A stretch of DNA of 5,367 bases. Source: CBFCZU01 sp965602635 (lineage in GTDB: Bacteria; Planctomycetota; Phycisphaerae; SM23-33). The position numbers were made by a program, and so were the translations under genes. The notes under the pieces are model-generated. The model ran no database searches and was not told the DNA's origin. It saw only the letters and a list, made by a program, of their open reading frames with translations. The stretch lies in assembly GCA_965602635.1 (NCBI GenBank), contig CBFCZU010000276.1:1-5367 (forward strand), written 5' to 3'. Shown piece by piece: positions 1-5,301 of this stretch (positions are counted from its first letter, which is position 1; every line of letters starts with the position of its first letter).

Positions 1-24
1 CCGGGCTTTAGGGTCCCGCTCGGA

Positions 25-250
25 ACCCATTTCCCCTCTTCGTTCGCGTGGCTTGTCCGGCGAAGCAGGACGGCGAAGCCGGATTCGCGGCATGAAATGG
101 ACAAGCCCCTGCTGTCACAGGACTTACGCATTTCGGACCCGTTCCGAAACGTTCCGTTCCTTTCCGGAACTTTCCGAAACTTTCCGTTTCGTTCCGGAAC
201 TTTCCGGAACTTTCCGTTTCGTTCCGTTCTGTTCCGTCTGGTTCCGAACG
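25..250. repeat. Dispersed or tandem repeat block, copy A
   Basis: Copy A matches copy B (322-559) in three collinear parts. Positions 25-62 match 322-359 with one mismatch in 38. Positions 71-91 match 420-440 exactly over 21 bases. Positions 121-140 match 470-489 at 17 of 20, and both copies then enter a TTCCG array. The stretch between the second and third parts is the same length in both copies (29 bases) but poorly conserved. Within copy A, TCCGGC at 56-61 can pair with GCCGGA at 78-83. The pattern suggests a non-coding repeat family that was duplicated and then drifted. The true outer ends cannot be set from two copies. Confidence 0.8.
141..250. repeat. Array of eleven 10-bp units built on TTCCG
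   Basis: Eleven consecutive 10-base units of the form [G/T]TTCCGNNNN run without a phase break, with TTCCG starting at 142, 152, 162 and so on to 242. The last four bases vary between a few types (AAAC, GAAC, TTTC, TTCC, TTCT). Several units contain the palindrome TTCCGGAA, at 162-169, 192-199 and 202-209. CGAAAC (175-180) can pair with GTTTCG (186-191). The 10-base period is close to one DNA helical turn and is not a codon multiple, which argues against a protein-coding repeat. Confidence 0.9.
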
Positions 251-278
251 GACTTCCTATTGCCTGGTGCCGAGCTGC

Positions 279-306
279 GAGTGCTGAGTGCGGAGTGCTG
301 AGTGCG
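279..306. repeat. 14-bp perfect tandem repeat, two copies
   Basis: GAGTGCTGAGTGCG occurs at 279-292 and again directly at 293-306. Each unit is itself built from two GAGTGC-like halves. It lies between the two repeat blocks and is probably a slippage-prone spacer. No function can be read from it. Confidence 0.9.
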
Positions 307-363
307 GCGGGCACCCTAGGGACCCATTTCCCCTCTTCGTTCGCGTAGCTTGTCCGGCGTAGC

Positions 364-407
364 CGCTCCGTCGCCATAGCTATGGAGCGCCTGCCTGACC
401 GGCAGGC
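364..407. repeat. Adjacent palindromes inside the copy B insertion
   Basis: CGCTCC (364-369) is complementary to GGAGCG (384-389). Between them lies the overlapping 12-bp perfect palindrome CCATAGCTATGG (374-385). Immediately next, GCCTGCC (389-395) pairs with GGCAGGC (401-407) around a five-base loop. None is followed by a T run, so these look like REP- or MITE-like structural repeats, not a terminator. Confidence 0.75.
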
Positions 408-499
408 AGGTCGGCGACTCGGCGAAGCCGGATTCGCGGCTCAAAACAGTCAATGCATTGTGCTGCAAGGGCTTACGTATTTGGGACCCGTCGCGGAAC

Positions 500-559
500 G
501 TTCCGTTTGGTTCCGAAACTTTCCGTTTCGTTCCGCTTTGTTCCGCTGTGTTCCGGGCG
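500..559. repeat. Array of six 10-bp TTCCG units in copy B
   Basis: Six consecutive units continue the same 10-base period, with TTCCG at 501, 511, 521, 531, 541 and 551. A seventh, degenerate unit precedes them at 490-499. The CGAAAC (514-519) and GTTTCG (525-530) pair seen in copy A is kept here. The last units become richer in GC and grade into unique sequence. Confidence 0.85.
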
Positions 560-644
560 GCTGCGGCGTCTTGCCCGAGGCCGCGGGGTGGCGGCTGGCC
601 GAGGTTGGGGAGGCTGGTTTTCCCGCAAGGGCGACTTCGGGAGG

Positions 645-673
645 TTGCGGCGGCGCGGGCTTTGGCGTAGTAT
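645..673 (+). promoter_or_regulatory. Possible sigma70-type promoter for the lipoprotein-ispD pair
   Basis: TTGCGG (645-650) and TAGTAT (668-673) are separated by exactly 17 bases, with 3/6 and 4/6 matches to the -35 and -10 consensus. Transcription would start near 680, giving a leader of roughly 65 bases before the ATG at 746. This is pattern matching only, in a GC-rich genome where promoter consensus is uncertain. Confidence 0.35.
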
Positions 674-745
674 CCGGGCAGCGGAACTGGGACGCAGACG
701 GAACGACCAAATCGAAGCCGAAGGCGCCTAGCGAAAGGGACGGAA

Positions 746-1162
746 ATGCATCGGGCACTTCGAATCACGCTGTGCGTAGCCCTAGCCGGGGCGGTCCTCG
801 CCTCAGCCGGCTGCTCCACAAGGATCTCGCCGAAGGAGTTCATCAGCCGCTACCAGACCAACATCTCCGTGCCGAACCCCGACTCGCCCAAGCTGCCTTG
901 CCGGATCTTCCTGGGCCAGCGGAAGGGATACTATTGCATGAAGGACAAGATCCCCCACAGCCAGGGCGGCGGGTTCTTCGGCACGCGGGCGACTTTCCGC
1001 TGCGAGGTTGCGCAGTTCCCGGACGATTTCCCCGACGCCTACAAGCCGGGCGACAGCGTGATCGACGGGCGGAAGGGCGCGCGGTTCAGGTACCTGATCC
1101 AATCCTGGCGGCCTGTGGCGGCCCCGGCGGGCGAGCCGGCCACCAGGCCCGTGACGGAGTAG
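746..1162 (+). CDS. Small predicted lipoprotein of unknown function
   Basis: The gene encodes 138 residues. The N-terminus has a basic start (His2, Arg3, Arg6), a hydrophobic stretch at about 7-21 and the lipobox-like sequence ASAGC, with the lipidated cysteine at position 23. This predicts export and anchoring to a membrane. The -3 position is Ser where Leu is usual, so the lipobox is not ideal. The mature part has three more cysteines (52, 64, 86), a Gly-rich and aromatic centre (GGGFFGT, 74-80) and a Pro/Ala-rich tail. I do not recognise the family. The ATG at 746 was chosen because it places the signal sequence at the N-terminus; a weak AGGGA lies just upstream. The stop is 10 bases before ispD, so the two genes are probably one transcript. 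Codon use and the signal sequence make this a real gene, but its function is open. Confidence 0.75.
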   Translation: MHRALRITLCVALAGAVLASAGCSTRISPKEFISRYQTNISVPNPDSPKLPCRIFLGQRKGYYCMKDKIPHSQGGGFFGTRATFRCEVAQFPDDFPDAYKPGDSVIDGRKGARFRYLIQSWRPVAAPAGEPATRPVTE

Positions 1163-1172
1163 CAGCCCGGGC

Positions 1173-1898
1173 ATGAAGGTTGCGGTCATCATCCCGGCGG
1201 CCGGGGCGTCCAAGCGCTTCGGGCGGAAGGGCAAGAAGGTCTTCGAGCGCGTGAAGGACCGGCCCGTCTTCATCCGCTCGATTGAGCTTTTCGTCAACCG
1301 CGACGACGTCTGCCAGGTCCGGCTGGTTGTGGCCGAGGAAGACCTGGAGACCTTCAAGACCCGCTACGCGGCCAACCTGGGCTTCATGGGCGTCAACCTG
1401 GTGACGGGCGGGGCCGAGCGGACCGACTCGGTGCGGAACGCCCTGGAAGGCGTGGCCGAGGAGGCGGACTTCATCTGCATTCACGACGCGGTTCGCCCAT
1501 GCGTCTCGGAGCTGTGGATCGACGAGGTGTTCGCGGCGGCCGAGAGGACCGGGGCGGCGATCCTGGCCTGCCCGCTGCACGGGACGCTCAAGAAGGTCGG
1601 CCCGGACAACGTCGTCGTCGAGACGAGCGACCGCGAGGGCCTCTGGGAGGCCCAGACGCCGCAGGTCTTCGGCAAGGACATCCTGCTGCGGGCGTACGCC
1701 GGCGCCAACGGCCCGGCCACCGACGACGCGGCGCTGGTCGAGGCGACCGGCCAGCCGGTGACCGTGGTGCGGGGCGACCCGCGGAACATAAAGATAACGA
1801 CCAGGTCGGACCTGAAGCTGGCGGCGGCGGTGGTGGGCTCGCTGCCCCGCCCCAAGCCCAAGGCCCCCGCCGGGCCGTTCGATGACGCACGCTGGTGA
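1173..1898 (+). CDS. ispD: 2-C-methyl-D-erythritol 4-phosphate cytidylyltransferase
   Basis: IspD transfers CMP from CTP to methylerythritol phosphate, the third step of the non-mevalonate isoprenoid pathway, in the cytoplasm. The 241-residue length fits a complete enzyme. The family motifs appear in order: IIPAAGASKRFG (6-17) for CTP binding, GGAERTDSVRNAL (79-91), IHDAVRP (103-109), the ACPLHGTLK segment (132-140), TSDREGLWEAQTPQVF (151-166), TDDAALVE (183-190) and NIKITTRSDL (205-214). By alignment with the E. coli enzyme, Arg15, Lys22, Asp105, Arg154 and Lys207 correspond to known active-site residues. The usual PKQ around the catalytic lysine reads KKV here. A Pro/Lys-rich tail (about 222-241) extends past the last motif. 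The ATG at 1173 follows the lipoprotein gene by 10 bases with no strong ribosome site, which suggests translation coupled to the upstream gene. No ispF is adjacent in this window. Confidence 0.96.
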   Translation: MKVAVIIPAAGASKRFGRKGKKVFERVKDRPVFIRSIELFVNRDDVCQVRLVVAEEDLETFKTRYAANLGFMGVNLVTGGAERTDSVRNALEGVAEEADFICIHDAVRPCVSELWIDEVFAAAERTGAAILACPLHGTLKKVGPDNVVVETSDREGLWEAQTPQVFGKDILLRAYAGANGPATDDAALVEATGQPVTVVRGDPRNIKITTRSDLKLAAAVVGSLPRPKPKAPAGPFDDARW

Positions 1899-1977
1899 GA
1901 AAGCTCGCCGGAAGAAGGAGACGGCGGTAGGATGAGATAGCGGCGGGCAGTTGAGTTGAACCTCTGGGACCGGTGAT

Positions 1978-1983
1978 AAAGGA
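1978..1983 (+). promoter_or_regulatory. Ribosome binding site that decides the start at 1991
   Basis: AAAGGA lies seven bases before the ATG at 1991. An in-frame GTG at 1973 would start upstream of this site, so the ATG is preferred. It also gives a signal peptide without six extra N-terminal residues. Confidence 0.7.
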
Positions 1984-1990
1984 ATCTACG

Positions 1991-2992
1991 ATGGCAACCA
2001 GGAAGGTTAACTCGGTCTGGCTACTGGCGGCAGCGTGGGCGATCGCGGGCGCGGCGGCATTGATGGTCGGGGGATGCGACCGCCCCTTATCCCGGGCGAC
2101 GGCCGACGGCGAGATAGTGGACACCGTGGCGGTCAATCCCGACGACGACGCCGAGATCACCGCCGTGGCCGCGCTGAAGGACGCTCACGCCAAGTACGAC
2201 AACGCCCTTTCGGTGCTCCGGGCCTACTACGAGAAGACCGGCGCGCTGGACGAGCAGACCTGGGCGGGCAAGGAGCTGGAGAACCTCAAGGACGCGCAGG
2301 CCTTCAGCTTCGAGGGCGTCGCGGTGGTCACCGAGCCGCCGACGCAGTCGCTGGATGACGCCAACGAGCCGGCCCTGGTCGAGGCCGTGGTCAAGGCCCG
2401 CAAGAACTGGCAGGGGGCACTGGCGGCGCTGGGCGAGTACTACAAGTCGATCGGGCACGGATTCAAGCTGGCGCTGGTGCGGAACGTCCAGCAGCGGTTC
2501 GACCTGGTGTACGTGTACACCTACTACCTGCACGCGGAGATCCCCCCTCCCAGCCGCAAGCCCACCCAGTACGACAAGGCCGCCGATGGGCTCTTCGAAG
2601 AGGCGCTGGGGCTCTACAAGCGCGCCAAGCCGCTGCCGGGAATCACCAACTACCGGCAGCAGCGCCACGCCCTGCTGCTGTTCCGCCAGCTCATCGAGAA
2701 GTACCCCAACAGCACGAAGATCGCCCAGAGCGCCTTCTACATCGGCGAAATCTACAGGGAGTACTTCCGCCAGCACATCCGAGCAGTCCACTGGTACAGG
2801 CGGGCGTGGGAGTGGGACCCCAACATAATGCTCCCGGCCCGGTTCTGGGCAGCGGTCACCTACGACTACCACCTGGGCGAGTATACCAAGGCCCTCAAGC
2901 TCTACAGGGAGGTCATCAAGAAGGAGACTTTTGACTGGACGAACGTCATCTTCGCCAAGAGGCGCGCCAAGCAGTTGAGCGAGCGGAAATAG
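1991..2992 (+). CDS. TPR-like predicted lipoprotein
   Basis: The gene encodes 333 residues. A lipoprotein signal is clear: Arg4 and Lys5, a hydrophobic stretch at 9-26, then MVGGC with the lipidated cysteine at 29. Asp follows at +2, which in E. coli favours retention in the inner membrane; whether that rule applies here is unknown. The mature protein is mostly predicted helix. The C-terminal part (about 218-330) looks like degenerate tetratricopeptide helices, with segments such as LLFRQLIEKYPNSTKIAQSA, HWYRRAWEWDPN and EYTKALKLYREVI. This arrangement recalls scaffold lipoproteins such as BamD and YbgF, but I cannot assign it to either. Residues 68-84 and 139-155 align without gaps and share an ALxxLxxYY core, so the N-terminal half holds an older internal repeat. 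It lies 92 bases after ispD and may be transcribed with it. A role as a periplasmic protein-binding scaffold is inferred. Confidence 0.85.
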   Translation: MATRKVNSVWLLAAAWAIAGAAALMVGGCDRPLSRATADGEIVDTVAVNPDDDAEITAVAALKDAHAKYDNALSVLRAYYEKTGALDEQTWAGKELENLKDAQAFSFEGVAVVTEPPTQSLDDANEPALVEAVVKARKNWQGALAALGEYYKSIGHGFKLALVRNVQQRFDLVYVYTYYLHAEIPPPSRKPTQYDKAADGLFEEALGLYKRAKPLPGITNYRQQRHALLLFRQLIEKYPNSTKIAQSAFYIGEIYREYFRQHIRAVHWYRRAWEWDPNIMLPARFWAAVTYDYHLGEYTKALKLYREVIKKETFDWTNVIFAKRRAKQLSERK

Positions 2993-3055
2993 CGGCCGCG
3001 TCCGACGGGCGCTTCGCCCCGGGCAAAAGTGCGGAATTCCGAAACGCTTCGGGCC

Positions 3056-3086
3056 GATGAGCGTTATACTGGGCGAGATGAGCGTT
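3056..3086 (+). promoter_or_regulatory. Possible promoter region with a 10-bp direct repeat
   Basis: GATGAGCGTT occurs at 3056-3065 and 3077-3086, with starts 21 bases apart, or about two helical turns. Between them TATACT (3065-3070) matches the -10 consensus at 5/6. No good -35 lies at the right distance. Transcription from here would give a leader of about 60 bases before the ATG at 3140. The repeats could be an operator bound by a dimer, but this is inferred from spacing alone. Confidence 0.35.
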
Positions 3087-3126
3087 TGGCTGCGTGGGGG
3101 TTGTGCGCCGTGCGGCCGGCACAGGG

Positions 3127-3132
3127 AAGGAG
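3127..3132 (+). promoter_or_regulatory. Strong ribosome binding site that decides the start at 3140
   Basis: AAGGAG, within GGGAAGGAG, lies seven bases before the ATG at 3140. The reading frame is open back to an ATG at 3029, but that start has no such site and would bury the signal peptide behind 37 extra residues. Confidence 0.8.
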
Positions 3133-3139
3133 CGCGACG

Positions 3140-4669
3140 ATGGTTGCCAAGTCGAGCAGGCTGATCGTAGCGGCGGCACTGGCGGCGGGCATCTTGATTC
3201 CCTCAATTCCCGCCAGCGCCGAGTTCGACAATCCCAAGGCCAAGGCGCCTCCGCGCGCCAAGCCGCAGCGCCGCAGCGCCGGCGAATCGCTACCCCCGCT
3301 GCCGCTGCCGGCCACGCCGCTGCGGCGGTCCGAGCGCAAACGCCAGCCCGCCCCGCCGGCACTGGTGGGCATGATGACGTTCGGCGGGTCGCGCTTCGTC
3401 ATTCGCGACGGCAAGCGCGTCGCGGTCGAGGCCTTCCCCACCACGCAGATCGACATCGAGCGGCTGACCAGCTACGCAAACCGCCGCCTGGGCATTCGCT
3501 ATCGATACGTCCTGACCAATCCCAAGAACTTCTCCTGGAACCCGGTGGAGCTGCCGCTGCTGTACATCACCGGCTGGACGCCCATGCCGGCCCTGTCCGA
3601 TGAAATGCTCGCCAAGCTGCGGCGGTACCTCTACGACGGCGGGACGCTGGTGGTCCACGCCCAGTGCGGGCGCAAGGAGTTCGTAGAGTCGGCCCGGCGT
3701 GAGATCGCCCGGCTGTTCCCGCGCCGCCAGTTGGCGCCCATGAGCACCGACTCGCCACTGTTCCGCAGCTACTTCCGCATCTCGCAGATGCGCATCCGCG
3801 AGGGCTCCAAGCCCTTCAAGTCAGGCCCTCCGCACCTGGAGGCGGTCCACCTCGGCTGCCGGCCGGCGGTGATCTTCTCCCCGATCGACCTGAACTGCGG
3901 CTGGGACGTGGTCCGCAACCCCATCGAGGGCGGCACGCTCTACCATCAGCGGGACGCCCTGGCGCTGGGGGTCAACATCATCACCTGCACGCTGGCCAAC
4001 CTGAAGTACGCCCGGGCCTTCGCCACCGAGAAGGTCTTCCACGAGAAGAACGAGAAGACGCGCGATCAACTGGTCATCGGGCAGGTCGTCCATAGCGGCG
4101 ACTGGGACCCCACACCCCACGGGCTGCCGAACCTGATGAAGTACCTCTCGCGCCACACCACGCTGAGCGTGCAGTTCAAGCGAGTTCCGGTCAGCCTGTC
4201 GGAGGAGAAGGTCTTCGACCACGTGGTGCTGTACATGGCCGGGCTGCGGGACTTCAAGTTCACCAACGGCGAGGTGGCGCGCCTGCGAACGTACCTGGCC
4301 AGCGGCGGGGTGCTGGTGGCCGACGCCGCCGCCGGATGCAGCGAATTCGACGTCGCCTTCAGGCGCGAGATCAAACGCGTCCTGCCGAAGGCCCAGCTCA
4401 AGACCATCCCGCTGGACCACCCGCTGTACAAGGCGCCGTTCACGATCCGCACGGTCAACTACACCGAGGCGGTGAGGGCCGCCGAGCCGCAGCTCAACGC
4501 CCCCGCCCTCCAGGGAATCACCATCGACGCCGCCCTGGCGGTGATCTACTCGCCGTATTCGCTGGGCAACGGGTGGGAGCAGATCGACTACCCCTACAAC
4601 CTCGGCTACGCCGACGTCGACGCCCTCCGGCTGGGAGTCAACATACTCGCCTACGCCGTGACGCACTGA
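3140..4669 (+). CDS. Exported protein with two tandem DUF4159-like units
   Basis: The gene encodes 509 residues. A Sec signal peptide is clear: Lys4 and Arg7, a hydrophobic core at 8-20 and a likely cut after ASA at 27. A Pro/Arg/Lys-rich linker (about 33-75) follows. The rest is two copies of the same unit, about 76-290 and 310-509. Much of the pair aligns at a fixed offset of 222 residues: DGGTLVVHA with SGGVLVADA, RREIARLFP with RREIKRVLP, and LGVNI with LGVNI. FSPIDLNCGW pairs with YSPYSLGNGW at 224. The REIxRxxP...HPLY and YSPxxLxxGW patterns are what I associate with DUF4159, a family common in Planctomycetota with a possible glutamine-amidotransferase-like fold; this is from memory. 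The cysteines in the two copies (176 and 400) do not align, so a shared Cys nucleophile is unlikely. Its function is unknown, and a periplasmic binding or structural role is a guess. Confidence 0.85.
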   Translation: MVAKSSRLIVAAALAAGILIPSIPASAEFDNPKAKAPPRAKPQRRSAGESLPPLPLPATPLRRSERKRQPAPPALVGMMTFGGSRFVIRDGKRVAVEAFPTTQIDIERLTSYANRRLGIRYRYVLTNPKNFSWNPVELPLLYITGWTPMPALSDEMLAKLRRYLYDGGTLVVHAQCGRKEFVESARREIARLFPRRQLAPMSTDSPLFRSYFRISQMRIREGSKPFKSGPPHLEAVHLGCRPAVIFSPIDLNCGWDVVRNPIEGGTLYHQRDALALGVNIITCTLANLKYARAFATEKVFHEKNEKTRDQLVIGQVVHSGDWDPTPHGLPNLMKYLSRHTTLSVQFKRVPVSLSEEKVFDHVVLYMAGLRDFKFTNGEVARLRTYLASGGVLVADAAAGCSEFDVAFRREIKRVLPKAQLKTIPLDHPLYKAPFTIRTVNYTEAVRAAEPQLNAPALQGITIDAALAVIYSPYSLGNGWEQIDYPYNLGYADVDALRLGVNILAYAVTH

Positions 4670-4764
4670 GGCGAGCACCGCCCCGCCCCCGAGGCCAGGC
4701 CGCAGCGCGAGGGAGGGGCCGGCCGAGCCCGCCCGACCTCCAACACTTCGAGGCTTGCCCTGAA

Positions 4765-5247
4765 ATGGCAAACGAGAATCAGTTCAGAGTGAAAACCCGG
4801 TTCATCGCCACCCGCAACGTCAAGGAGTTCCGCGAGACCATCGACCGGTGGGTGGACGAGGACGACGTCGTCCTGGAGATCGGCTGCGAATGGGGCACCA
4901 CGAGCGTGCTGATAGCCCCCCGCTGCAAGGAGCTGGTGGCCGTTGACATCAGCGGCGAATGCATCGAGCGGGCCAGGCAGAAGCATCCCGGCATCCGCTT
5001 CGAGGTGCTCGACGCATTCGACGTCCGCGCCGCGCTGCGGCTCGGCGAGCAGTTCACGAAGATCTACATCGATATGTCTGGGCTGTCGGGGTATCGCTCC
5101 CTGCTCGACGTCATCGCCCTGCTGACGATGTACGCGACGGTCCTCAGGCCGGAGGCGATCATCGTCAAGAGCGGCGCCCTGAAGCATTTCGCCTCGCGCT
5201 GCACCGCGTGGGGGCAGGACCCGCAGGGGCGAACTTCCGCGCGATGA
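4765..5247 (+). CDS. Short class I SAM-dependent methyltransferase
   Basis: The gene encodes 160 residues with no signal peptide, so it is probably cytoplasmic. The Rossmann-type SAM site is readable. Motif I is VVLEIGCEWGTTS (35-47), the acidic residue ending strand 2 is in LVAVDIS (Asp61), a further acidic position is Asp83, and the motif IV region is KIYIDMSG with Asp103. The C-terminal part (about 113-143) supplies a helix and the strand leading to VKSGALKHF. The substrate cannot be read from the sequence. The protein is shorter than most stand-alone class I enzymes and ends soon after strand 5 or 6, so it may be a minimal form or have lost its last strands. The ATG at 4765 was chosen because homology-like sequence begins just after it; the only ribosome site is a weak GAGG 11 bases upstream. 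The frame is open further upstream, but that part overlaps the DUF4159 gene and looks like shadow sequence. Confidence 0.82.
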   Translation: MANENQFRVKTRFIATRNVKEFRETIDRWVDEDDVVLEIGCEWGTTSVLIAPRCKELVAVDISGECIERARQKHPGIRFEVLDAFDVRAALRLGEQFTKIYIDMSGLSGYRSLLDVIALLTMYATVLRPEAIIVKSGALKHFASRCTAWGQDPQGRTSAR

Positions 5248-5265
5248 GCCCGCCGGCAAAGGCGG

Positions 5266-5294
5266 TTCGCGCCGCGCTTCGGTTGTGCTAGCAT
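5266..5294 (+). promoter_or_regulatory. Possible extended -10 promoter giving a leaderless transcript
   Basis: TGCTAGCAT (5286-5294) contains a TGN extension directly before the -10-like TAGCAT. A weak -35, TTCGCG (5266-5271), lies 17 bases upstream of the -10. The expected transcription start, about seven bases past the -10, falls at or next to the ATG at 5302. No ribosome binding site is visible, which fits a leaderless message. Confidence 0.4.
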
Positions 5295-5301
5295 CTTGGC
5301 C

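Larger units (their letters stand above)
322..559. repeat. Dispersed or tandem repeat block, copy B, with 52-bp palindromic insertion
   Basis: Copy B is collinear with copy A. The offset is 297 bases for its first part and 349 for the rest, so it carries a net 52 extra bases between 359 and 420. The extra DNA is made largely of inverted repeats. The outer pair TCCGGC (353-358) and GCCGGA (427-432), also present in copy A, encloses the insertion, so the whole could fold as a branched hairpin. Its TTCCG array is shorter and more degraded than that of copy A. Confidence 0.8.
1..745. other. Repeat-rich intergenic region with no credible gene
   Basis: This is the longest non-coding stretch in the window. 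Open frames exist on both strands, but they run through short repeats whose 10-bp period is not a multiple of three, and none has a convincing start or a recognisable protein. The region contains two related repeat blocks, two TTCCG arrays, a 14-bp tandem repeat and a cluster of palindromes. From about 560 to 745 the sequence is unique, GC-rich leader DNA holding a possible promoter for the lipoprotein gene at 746. The first repeat block lies close to the left edge, so more copies could exist upstream. Confidence 0.75.

Noticed and set aside
53..348. Two overlapping open frames across the TTCCG array, giving Phe/Arg/Pro-rich repeats
   Set aside because: The DNA period is 10 bases, so any frame gives a repetitive peptide; there is no ribosome site and no sign of codon selection.
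25..559. CRISPR array
   Set aside because: Only two diverged copies of a long block exist, and the short 10-base units have no spacers of uniform length and unique sequence.
316..843. Minus-strand open frame of 175 codons
   Set aside because: It crosses repeat block B and the start of the lipoprotein gene; its Arg/Ala/Pro-rich composition is that of a GC-rich shadow frame.
382..1176. Plus-strand open frame of 264 codons
   Set aside because: It runs out of frame through the lipoprotein gene, which has a signal sequence and sensible composition; this frame has neither.
1951..1980. Possible promoter TTGAGT-N18-GATAAA before the TPR lipoprotein
   Set aside because: Transcription would begin about four bases before the ATG and cut off the good ribosome site at 1978-1983, so the two signals conflict.
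3007..3019. Hairpin GGGCG-CTT-CGCCC after the TPR lipoprotein gene
   Set aside because: The stem is only five base pairs with a three-base loop and no T run follows, so a terminator cannot be supported.
3821..4771. Minus-strand open frame of 316 codons opposite the DUF4159 gene
   Set aside because: It lies antisense to a well-supported gene and its Gly/Val/Arg-rich sequence is a typical antisense shadow in high-GC DNA.
5250..5265. Hairpin CCGCC/GGCGG just after the methyltransferase stop
   Set aside because: The stem is five base pairs and has no T run; such stems are common by chance at this GC content.
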